A stretch of 12,156 nucleotides of DNA, taken from contig CAZSPP010000022.1 in assembly GCA_964608845.1 (NCBI GenBank), forward strand, positions 1-12,156, written 5' to 3'. Under the pieces are notes generated by a model. The model ran no database searches, had not been told where the DNA came from, and saw only the letters and a program-made list of their open reading frames with translations. Positions 6,321-12,156 of the stretch are shown here, piece by piece. Position 1 is the first letter of the stretch. Each line of letters opens with the position of its first letter. The position numbers and the translations under genes were made by a program. Source of the DNA: JAHLMP01 sp964608845 (GTDB lineage Archaea > Aenigmatarchaeota > Aenigmatarchaeia > GW2011-AR5 > JAHLMP01).

Positions 6321-6333
6321 AGCTTATCGAAAA
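6321..6333 (+). other. tRNA-Tyr intron 3 (13 nt, T loop, position 59/60)
   Basis: The central helix is four Watson-Crick pairs, UUCG (6315-6318) with CGAA (6328-6331). The bulges are AA|A (6319-6321) and AA|U (6332-6334), and the closing loop has 6 nt. Cutting both bulges after their second base leaves UUCGAAU, the standard T loop. A single-base slide gives the same mature sequence. Confidence 0.83.
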
Positions 6334-6347
6334 TCCGGCAGGCGGGA

Positions 6348-6359
6348 TTTTCTATTTTA
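6348..6359 (+). terminator. T-rich terminator of tRNA-Tyr
   Basis: Directly after the tRNA 3' end, the plus strand reads TTTTCTATTTTA, an intrinsic terminator of the archaeal U-tract type. It overlaps the stop codon of the convergent spt5 gene. Confidence 0.45.
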
Positions 6360-6974
6360 TTTCTGCTTAGATTTTTTCTCATAGATTCTTACGACATTCA
6401 TTGAAATTGTGACTGGAATAGGTATTACCGCATCTAAAAGCTCAACAACAATTTCTTGCTTTAGTTCATCAACCCTAGTAACCTTTGCCTTTTCTCCTTT
6501 GAATGGACCAGAAATTATTTCTACTATATCTCCTTCCTCAATCTTTATTGCTTGTTTTTCAGGAATTATGAACCTTTCTATTTCGCTTATAGTTATATCT
6601 TTTCCAACAATTCCTTTTACATGAGGTATATTTTTTATTGCCTCTTGAATCGCGTTTATATCACCTTCAATAAATATGTAGCCTCTTATATCTTCTGTAT
6701 GCATTATAGCCTTGATAGGAATGCTTCTTTTCTCAATTAGTTTTAATTCCTCTAGTGATATGCTTACCTCTTTATCCTCAATCTTAATTATAGCACTTTC
6801 ATTAACCTTATCAATCTTTATTACCTCTCCTCTTTTATCTTTATATTCTCCAGAAGTTATTTCTGCTATATCTCCTTCCCCAATCTCTTTCATTATCTTT
6901 GATTTTATTCTTGATGTTATTGAAGAGATAACTGCCATTTCTCTTCCGTTTGTTGTTCTCACAGCTATTATCAT
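6357..6974 (-). CDS. spt5: transcription elongation factor Spt5 (NusG family) with an extra KOW inside the NGN domain
   Basis: Spt5 binds the RNA polymerase clamp with Spt4 and keeps elongation processive. At 205 residues it is about 55 longer than usual archaeal Spt5 (near 150). NGN begins at MIIAVRTTNGREMAVISSI (1-19) and resumes at about 85 with IPIKAIMHTEDIRGYIFIE, then IKNIPHVKGIVG (113-124). The C-terminal KOW spans about 145-198 (GDIVEIISGPFKGEKAKV...PIPVTISMNVVRIYE). Between the NGN halves, residues 30-83 form another KOW-like unit, GDIAEITSGEYKDKRGEV at 35-52, matching the C-terminal one closely. It follows secE by 8 bp, and a strong ribosome binding site (AGGTGG) ends 4 nt before the ATG. 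The secE-spt5 pairing is a standard archaeal arrangement, but the usual downstream L11/L1 ribosomal protein genes are absent. Confidence 0.93.
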   Translation of the reverse strand: MIIAVRTTNGREMAVISSITSRIKSKIMKEIGEGDIAEITSGEYKDKRGEVIKIDKVNESAIIKIEDKEVSISLEELKLIEKRSIPIKAIMHTEDIRGYIFIEGDINAIQEAIKNIPHVKGIVGKDITISEIERFIIPEKQAIKIEEGDIVEIISGPFKGEKAKVTRVDELKQEIVVELLDAVIPIPVTISMNVVRIYEKKSKQK

Positions 6975-6982
6975 TTAACCAC

Positions 6983-7177
6983 CTAAATTCCTGATATCAA
7001 TAAATTAAAAATTAGAAATATTATAAACCCTATAAGACCTAGTATTGTTATTCCTATGCCTGTTATTTTACAAGCTTGTTTAAATTCTTCCTTACTTGGC
7101 TTACTTGCAACTAAAATTACCCTTTTACACCTTTGTATAAATTCTAAAAGGCTTTTCTTTATTTCTGGAATTTTCAT
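6983..7177 (-). CDS. secE: preprotein translocase subunit SecE (Sec61-gamma)
   Basis: This small tail-anchored subunit of the SecYE protein-conducting channel has 64 residues from the chosen start. An amphipathic cytosolic helix contains the family signature (FIQRCKRVILVASKPSKEEF), followed by one membrane helix (about the last 25 residues, IGITILGLIGFIIFLIFNLL). The length is typical of archaeal SecE/Sss1. The start is chosen at ATG 7177 because GTGAT lies 4 nt upstream as a ribosome binding site, as for other genes here. An in-frame GTG at 7186 would add three residues and could be used on a leaderless mRNA, since a TATA-like TTTTATATTA lies about 26 bp before it. It forms an operon with spt5. 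Confidence 0.93.
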   Translation of the reverse strand: MKIPEIKKSLLEFIQRCKRVILVASKPSKEEFKQACKITGIGITILGLIGFIIFLIFNLLISGI

Positions 7178-7206
7178 CTTAATCACATAGATTTTTGTTA
7201 TGAAAA

Positions 7207-7229
7207 TAATATAAAATTTTAATTATAAG
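7207..7229. promoter_or_regulatory. divergent promoter region between secE and the aldolase-like gene
   Basis: The 60-bp gap between the divergent genes is nearly pure A/T. On the minus strand, TTTTATATTA (about 7207-7216) suits secE-spt5. On the plus strand, ATATAAAATT (7210-7219) lies about 35 bp, and TTATAAG (7223-7229) about 23 bp, ahead of ATG 7249. No ribosome binding site precedes that ATG, so the plus-strand mRNA has a short leader or none. Confidence 0.35.
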
Positions 7230-7248
7230 CGATTAATTTAAGTTTAAA

Positions 7249-7878
7249 ATGAAAGTTGAAAAATATTTTGGAACGAAGTTTAAAACTATTTTTATTGAAA
7301 AAAGAAAAATTGAAAACAAAAATATTAAAAGATTAAAATTCTGGGGAAAGGTTTTTGGGAAATTGAAACTTGCATCTAAAGTTGAAGGTGGCTTTTCAGG
7401 AAATTTAAGCTTTAGAACAAAAAAAGGATTTATTATAACAGCCTCCGGAGCAAATTTATCAGAGCTTAAAGATTTTGATTTTGTAGAGATTGTTAAAGCT
7501 GATATAAAAAATAAAAAAGTATTTGTTTATGGATTAAAATATCCTTCTTCAGAATCTTTTTTACATTATAAAATTTATGAATTGAGAAATGAAATTAAAG
7601 CAATATTTCATGGGCATGATGATTTGATATTAAAGTTTTACAAACAATTAAAAATTCCTGTAACTAAAAAGGAAGCTCCTTATGGTTCAATAAGCTTGGC
7701 AAATGAAGCTATAAATATTTTAAAAGAACATCCGAAAATAAATTACTTTATATTAAAAAATCATGGCTTTGTTTCTCTTGGAAAAACGATTGATCAAGCA
7801 GGCAAAACTTCAATTGAATATCATAAAAAAGCTATGAAAATAATAAAGGAAAATAATAATTATGATAATAATCTATAG
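7249..7878 (+). CDS. class II aldolase/adducin-family protein
   Basis: This 209-residue soluble protein has the fold of L-fuculose-/L-ribulose-phosphate aldolases, which split sugar phosphates with a bound Zn2+. In order come GGFSGNLSFR (47-56) and ITASGANLSEL (63-73), the phosphate-binding elements; YPSSESFLHYKIYE (98-111) with the likely catalytic E102; HGH at H121/H123; and NHG at H172. These three histidines are the expected zinc ligands. The HGHDD form differs from the more usual HTHS/HTHP. The substrate cannot be told. The N-terminal 30 residues are basic and not obviously part of the domain. It overlaps the downstream deacetylase-like gene by 17 nt, so the two are probably co-expressed. 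Family assignment is firm; aldolase activity is inferred. Confidence 0.85.
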   Translation: MKVEKYFGTKFKTIFIEKRKIENKNIKRLKFWGKVFGKLKLASKVEGGFSGNLSFRTKKGFIITASGANLSELKDFDFVEIVKADIKNKKVFVYGLKYPSSESFLHYKIYELRNEIKAIFHGHDDLILKFYKQLKIPVTKKEAPYGSISLANEAINILKEHPKINYFILKNHGFVSLGKTIDQAGKTSIEYHKKAMKIIKENNNYDNNL

Positions 7879-8767
7879 TGATGATTTTCTGAAACATAAT
7901 AAGGAAAACCATCCTGAAAATAAAAATAGATTAATTGCTATAAAGAATGTTCTTGATGATAAAGATTACAAAACAATTCAGCCAAAACCAATAAAAAATG
8001 TAGAAAATGAAATAAAAAAGGTTCATTCAAAAGAATATGTGAATTTTATAAAAAATATTAAAAGTGACATTATGCTTGATCCTGACACTTATGCGTCAAA
8101 AGATACTTATTTTGTTGCATTAAAAGCTGTAGAAGCAAGCATAAATGCAGCAAACTATGCTTTAAACAAAAAATATTCTTTTGCTCTTGTTAGGCCACCA
8201 GGACATCATGCATGTAGAAATAGAGGAATGGGATTTTGCATTTTTAATAATGTTGCAATTGCTGCAGAATATCTTATAAGAAAAAACAAAGCAAAAAAGA
8301 TTTTGATTTTAGATATTGATGCTCATCATGGTAATGGAACCCAAGAAATTTTTTATTACTCAAACGAAGTTTTTTACATCTCTTTCCATCAATATCCAGC
8401 ATATCCAGGAACAGGAAGTGAAAATGAAAAAGGTGCTGGAAAAGGAAAAAACTTCAATTTAAACATTCCTTTATTGCCATATACAAATGATGAAGAATAT
8501 CTTAAAAAACTAAAAATTTTTAGAAAGGTTGCTTTAGAATATAAGCCTGATTTGATACTGATCTCTGCTGGCTATGATATTTATAAAGATGATCCTTTAA
8601 CTCAAATGAATATTACAATAAAAGGATTTAGAAAAATCTCAGAATACATAAAAGAAACTGCTCAAATGCTTGGTATTGGAGTAGCTTTCATTTTAGAGGG
8701 AGGCTATAATTTAAAAGGCCTTTCTCAGGGGGTTTTGAAGACCGTGGAAACATTTTATAAAAAATAA
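7862..8767 (+). CDS. histone-deacetylase-fold amidohydrolase (AcuC/acetylpolyamine amidohydrolase type)
   Basis: This 301-residue zinc hydrolase of the arginase/deacetylase fold removes acetyl groups from lysine, polyamines or related amides. All hallmark motifs are intact: RPPGHHA with H115/H116 (general acid/base pair), D151-I-D153-A-H155-H156-GNGTQ with zinc ligands D153 and H155, SAGYDIYKDDPL with the third ligand D244, and LEGGYN with catalytic Y282. The length is that of a single catalytic domain with no targeting sequence. Targets could be archaeal chromatin proteins (for example Alba or histones) or polyamines; the sequence does not decide. The start ATG lies within the last 17 nt of the aldolase-like gene, in another frame, with only a weak AAAGGA upstream, suggesting coupled translation. 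A T-rich run near 8782-8800 may end the transcript. Confidence 0.93.
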   Translation: MIIIYSDDFLKHNKENHPENKNRLIAIKNVLDDKDYKTIQPKPIKNVENEIKKVHSKEYVNFIKNIKSDIMLDPDTYASKDTYFVALKAVEASINAANYALNKKYSFALVRPPGHHACRNRGMGFCIFNNVAIAAEYLIRKNKAKKILILDIDAHHGNGTQEIFYYSNEVFYISFHQYPAYPGTGSENEKGAGKGKNFNLNIPLLPYTNDEEYLKKLKIFRKVALEYKPDLILISAGYDIYKDDPLTQMNITIKGFRKISEYIKETAQMLGIGVAFILEGGYNLKGLSQGVLKTVETFYKK

Positions 8768-8885
8768 AAAAAATAAAAATATACTTTTTAATTATCTATT
8801 TGATGAGAAAAATGAAAAAGTTTTGAAGCAAATGGAAAAATCCAACCCTATTTGCATCAATACATAATATCTAAAAGATGAGAAA

Positions 8886-11800
8886 ATGGACAAAATAAGC
8901 GATGAAATAACTTTGGAACAGATTGATACAAATAAATTAGCTAATGAAATAATTAAATGTGCTTCAGAATCTAGAAATGAAGAAGAATTAAAAATAGCAA
9001 TAGAAAAACTAATAGATCCCATAATTAAAAAATGGGGAATTAAAGCATCTTATGAACATAAAACAAGACATGAAATTTCTGGTCTAAGAAAAGACGCTCT
9101 ATATGGTCACGTAATAATAGAGTATAAAAAGCCAGGAGAATTAGATAACAAAACCAACTTTATAAGATTCAAAGAAAAGTTAAAAAAATATATAACGGAA
9201 GAAGCAGTCGATCCAAAATATTTTGGGAGATGGTTTGGAGTAATACTAGATGGATACAAAATTTCTTTTGTTAGATTTAGGAAAAATGAATGGGAAGAAC
9301 AAGAAGAACCTTTATCAGTTAATGCACAAACTGTTCTAAGATTGTTAGAGTCAATTAGAGGTTTGAAGAGAAAACCTATTGATGCCGAATTTTTACTTTT
9401 AGATTTTGGACCTAAAAGTGAAATAAGTAGAAAAGTTATTTTAACATTTTATAATTCCCTCGCTGGTAAAATTAAGCCAAGAACTAATATGCTCTTCAAT
9501 GATTGGAAAAGGGTTTTTTCACAAGTATGTTCTTATTCTCCAGATAAATTGAAAGGATTGGTTGAATATTATGGGTTGTCTGTAGAAGTTGATGTTGAAA
9601 AGTTGCTGTACGCTATCCATACCTATTATACAATTCTAATGAAGTTGCTAACCTCTGAAATTGTCACCTTATTTGCTGACAGTCTTCTTGGTTCTTATCT
9701 AAAAAGAATCGAGGAAGCTTATTACAGAAGCTATAAAGAAATGCTAGAAGAATTGAAAGATTTGGAAGAAGGTGGGATTTTTGCAACTATTGGAATAAGA
9801 AATTTTTTGGAAGCTGATTATTTTGCGTGGTATTTGGATGAATGGAATGAAAAAATAGCTGAATCGGTTTTCGAGTTAGTTAAGAAACTTCTAGATTACG
9901 AACCAGCTACAGTTGAATTGAATCCAGAAAGAGTGAAAGACTTATTCAAAAGGCTTTACCAAAATTTGGTTCCAAGAGATATAAGACATAAACTCGGTGA
10001 ATATTTTACACCTGACTGGCTCGCTGAATTAGTTTTAGATGAAGTTGGTTATGATGGAAATCCAGATAAAAGAGTTTTAGACCCTGCTTGTGGTTCTGGG
10101 ACATTTCTTGTATTGGTAATAAAAAGGATCAGAGAATATGCTGATGAACATTTCATAGATAGAAGAGAGTTGATTCACAAAATAATAAATAATGTTAGAG
10201 GCATAGATCTCAATCCTCTTGCAGTTTTAGCATCAAAAGCAAACTATTTAATAGCTTTATCCGATTTGTTAAGATACAGGCCAAAAGAGGGGATTGAAAT
10301 ACCAATTTATCTTGCTGATTCTATTTCTATTGAACGTGGTAAAAAATGGGAAACATTAGACTCAGAAGGAGAGCAAGAATTTAGGCTATATACAACAGAA
10401 GGAGAATTTTGGATACCTAGTGAAGTGATTGAAAAAGGCATTCTAAAAGAAATTCTTCTTTATATCGATACGGGTGTAAAGTTAGAGCAAAGTGAAAATG
10501 AATTTCTGAATTTTCTAGATAAAGCATTAAAAAAGCTGAATGTAAGTTTGTCGAAAGTCTCTATTGGGAGAATAAAACGATTGTACAAAAAGATATATGA
10601 TCTGGAATATCGCTATCACAAAAATAAAATTTGGACCCAATTACTGAAAAATTCTTTTGCACCGTTGTTAATAGGTAAATTTGATTATGTTGTTGGTAAT
10701 CCACCATGGATTAATTGGGAGAACTTGCCTGAGTTTTATAGAAATTCTACGAAAGGACTGTGGGATAAGTACGGATTATTAGAAAAAACAAAAGGAATGG
10801 GATTAGGAAAAGTAAAACGAGATATTTCAATGCTATTTGTTGCAAGATGTTTTGATCAATATGTTAATGATGGTGGAAAGTTATCTTTCCTAATTCCTTT
10901 CACAACATATAAAACTCAGGCTGGCGCAGGATTTAGAAAATGGTTAGCTAATAAATGCCAAGTAGAGAAGATCCATGATTTAGTTACACTTTATCCTTTT
11001 GAAGGAGCAGTAAATAGAACCTCTTTAATTGTAATAAAAGAAGGACAGACAAAATTTCCAATTCCATGTATCATGTGGTATAATCCAAGAAGCAGTGGAA
11101 TTGACCAAGAAGCCGAGTTGGAAGAAGTAAAGAAAACTACAAAACAATTTGATATGATTTTCACACCAATCAAGAAAGGAAAACCAGAAACACCTTGGAT
11201 GATGATTAGTGAGAAAGCAAAGAAAGCGATAGAAAACGTTGTTGGTGGATCTCCTTGGTATAAGGCTTATTTAGGTGTAGTAACTGCCATGAATGGTGTA
11301 TTTTGGGTTAATATAATTTCCAAGCAGAATAGTGACTTATTAGTGGAAAATATTGGATTTGGTGGCAAGAAAGAGGTTAAAAAAATAAAAAACTTAATAG
11401 AGGAAAAGTTAGTTTACCCATTAATTCAAGGAAAAAATATCGCAAAGTGGTATGGAATTCCAGAAGGTAACTATATTATTGTGCCTCATGATGAAAGTGG
11501 AAAACCATTACATGAAAGGGAAATGAAAATAAATTATCCAAAAACTTATAGGTACTTTCTAAATTTTAAAAAACAATTAGAAGGTAGGTCTTTACATAAG
11601 TTATGGGGGAAGAAAAACCCGTTTTATTCACTTTATGATATAGGGGATTATTCTTTAACAGATTATAAAGTAGTGTGGAAAAGAATCGCTGGTGGAATAA
11701 CCGGAAAAGCGATTAGCTTTGCCTCATCAGTTTTAGAGCCATTTCAAGGTAATTTATCTCATAAAAAATCAATTATATGCAACGATTCATTAATAATTAT

Positions 11801-12156
11801 ACCTTTTAAAGATAAAAATGAAGCCTACTATGTTTCAGGTGTCTTAAATTCATCGCCAGTTTTATTTACAATAGCTTCTTATACATATGAACTAAGAATG
11901 GAAACGCATATTACACAGTATATTAAAATTCCAAAATTCAATCCCAAAGACAAACTCCACATCAAACTCTCAGAACTTTCCAAAAAAGCTCATGAATTGG
12001 CTAAAAAATATTATGAACAAAATGATTTAATTGCTAAAGAAGAATTGAAAAAAGTTGAAGAAGAAATTGACAAAACTGTTGCTAAACTTTATGGAATTAC
12101 TGATGAAGAACTAGAGGAGATAAAGAAAACATTGAGAATTTTAAAAGAAGGGAAGG
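8886..12156 (+). CDS. Type IIG restriction-modification enzyme, Eco57I-like (3' end beyond window)
   Basis: The reading frame is open for at least 1,090 codons without a stop. Near the N-terminus, D70 and E79-Y-K81 (RKDALYGHVIIEYKKPGEL) form a PD-(D/E)XK nuclease site. The adenine-N6 methyltransferase core follows: GEYFTPDWLAELV (371-383), motif I DPACGSGTF (399-407), GIDLNPLAV (near 439-447) and motif IV NPPW (605-608), preceded by FDYVVG. The C-terminal part, about 770-1010, should be the target recognition domain. The visible end is a charged helical tail with LYGITDEELEEIKKTLRIL, typical of these enzymes near the stop, so only a few codons are probably missing. One protein thus both cuts and methylates a specific site. 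The start follows an in-frame stop at 8865, with GATGAG as a weak ribosome binding site. The target sequence is unknown. Confidence 0.9.
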   Translation, partial: MDKISDEITLEQIDTNKLANEIIKCASESRNEEELKIAIEKLIDPIIKKWGIKASYEHKTRHEISGLRKDALYGHVIIEYKKPGELDNKTNFIRFKEKLKKYITEEAVDPKYFGRWFGVILDGYKISFVRFRKNEWEEQEEPLSVNAQTVLRLLESIRGLKRKPIDAEFLLLDFGPKSEISRKVILTFYNSLAGKIKPRTNMLFNDWKRVFSQVCSYSPDKLKGLVEYYGLSVEVDVEKLLYAIHTYYTILMKLLTSEIVTLFADSLLGSYLKRIEEAYYRSYKEMLEELKDLEEGGIFATIGIRNFLEADYFAWYLDEWNEKIAESVFELVKKLLDYEPATVELNPERVKDLFKRLYQNLVPRDIRHKLGEYFTPDWLAELVLDEVGYDGNPDKRVLDPACGSGTFLVLVIKRIREYADEHFIDRRELIHKIINNVRGIDLNPLAVLASKANYLIALSDLLRYRPKEGIEIPIYLADSISIERGKKWETLDSEGEQEFRLYTTEGEFWIPSEVIEKGILKEILLYIDTGVKLEQSENEFLNFLDKALKKLNVSLSKVSIGRIKRLYKKIYDLEYRYHKNKIWTQLLKNSFAPLLIGKFDYVVGNPPWINWENLPEFYRNSTKGLWDKYGLLEKTKGMGLGKVKRDISMLFVARCFDQYVNDGGKLSFLIPFTTYKTQAGAGFRKWLANKCQVEKIHDLVTLYPFEGAVNRTSLIVIKEGQTKFPIPCIMWYNPRSSGIDQEAELEEVKKTTKQFDMIFTPIKKGKPETPWMMISEKAKKAIENVVGGSPWYKAYLGVVTAMNGVFWVNIISKQNSDLLVENIGFGGKKEVKKIKNLIEEKLVYPLIQGKNIAKWYGIPEGNYIIVPHDESGKPLHEREMKINYPKTYRYFLNFKKQLEGRSLHKLWGKKNPFYSLYDIGDYSLTDYKVVWKRIAGGITGKAISFASSVLEPFQGNLSHKKSIICNDSLIIIPFKDKNEAYYVSGVLNSSPVLFTIASYTYELRMETHITQYIKIPKFNPKDKLHIKLSELSKKAHELAKKYYEQNDLIAKEELKKVEEEIDKTVAKLYGITDEELEEIKKTLRILKEGK

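Larger units (their letters stand above)
6237..6347 (+). tRNA. tRNA-Tyr (GUA) with three introns
   Basis: All stems pair perfectly: acceptor CCCGCCU (6237-6243) with AGGCGGG (6340-6346), D stem GCUC/GAGC (6246-6249, 6271-6274), anticodon stem GUCGG/CCGAC (6276-6280, 6300-6304) and T stem GCCGG/CCGGC (6310-6314, 6335-6339). The three loops are too long (21, 19 and 20 nt). Exons at 6237-6255, 6270-6286, 6299-6320 and 6334-6347 join to a 72-nt tRNA with D loop AACGGUA, anticodon loop CUGUAGA and T loop UUCGAAU, all canonical. Anticodon GUA at 6283-6285 reads Tyr codons. The pair C1-G72 and A73 are the archaeal tyrosine identity elements. CCA is not encoded. The gene lies between two minus-strand genes, only 9 bp from the spt5 stop. 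Confidence 0.93.

Noticed and set aside
6237..6347. Reading the tRNA-Tyr locus as a degenerate tRNA pseudogene because of its long loops
   Set aside because: All stems are perfect, the three insertions all sit in loops, and each removal point predicted from the bulges restores an exact canonical loop. Decay would not give this pattern.
6409..6978. Several plus-strand open frames opposite spt5
   Set aside because: Their serine- and isoleucine-rich translations are the antisense of spt5, whose domains are certain.
8828..8855. Inverted repeat GCAAAT/ATTTGC in the gap before the restriction-modification gene, a possible control box
   Set aside because: It is a 6-bp match with a 16-nt spacer in AT-rich DNA and can easily occur by chance. 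No controller gene is present. The rest of the 118-bp gap holds only AT-rich sequence and very short frames.
8792..9022. Minus-strand open frame of 76 codons over the start of the restriction-modification gene
   Set aside because: It is antisense to a continuous frame with clear motifs, has no ribosome binding site, and shows no recognisable protein pattern.
10991..11173. Minus-strand open frame of 60 codons inside the restriction-modification gene
   Set aside because: It is a shadow of the coding strand with no motif or start signal.

Overview
The window is strongly AT-rich and archaeal. The evidence is a secE-spt5 pair with archaeal-type Spt5, a UbiA-family prenyltransferase of the kind that builds archaeal ether lipids, TATA boxes about 26 bp ahead of start codons (leaderless transcripts), GGTGAT-type ribosome binding sites, and a tRNA gene whose introns sit in bulge-helix-bulge (BHB)-like folds. 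A class II lysyl-tRNA synthetase, compact genes, ATGA overlaps and rearranged core gene order would suit a DPANN-type archaeon, but the lineage is an inference of low confidence.

Layout. The left edge (1-143, minus) is the start of a protein resembling PLD/helicase-type defence proteins. Next, on minus, come two overlapping genes that together make a split MgtE/SLC41-type divalent cation transporter (278-1509). Then an ArsR-controlled minus-strand operon (1590-3211) encodes a metal-sensing repressor, a CxxC thioredoxin-like protein and a DUF318/ArsP-like permease. Its promoter carries two palindromes flanking a TATA box. A divergent gene of unknown function (3378-3878) runs tail to tail into lysS-ubiA (6156 to 3823, minus). 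Between lysS and spt5 lies a plus-strand tRNA-Tyr, followed by the minus-strand secE-spt5 operon (7177 to 6357). On the plus strand, a class II aldolase-like gene overlaps a histone-deacetylase-fold amidohydrolase (7249-8767). The right edge (8886 to beyond 12156) is a very large Type IIG restriction-modification enzyme.

The two most notable observations are these. (1) The tRNA-Tyr(GUA) gene at 6237-6347 has all four stems intact but 21-, 19- and 20-nt D, anticodon and T loops. Each loop folds as a small BHB-like motif, and removing introns of 14, 12 and 13 nt gives a textbook 72-nt tRNA. It is therefore a triple-intron tRNA with some of the smallest plausible archaeal introns. (2) Spt5 has a second KOW-like module inserted inside its NGN domain, apparently a copy of its own C-terminal KOW. 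The ArsR promoter is a third, very clean regulatory signal: it moves the arsR start to 3211 and predicts a leaderless, self-repressed operon. Both ends of the window carry genes of defence type, while the middle is housekeeping. No CRISPR array, insertion sequence or rRNA was seen.
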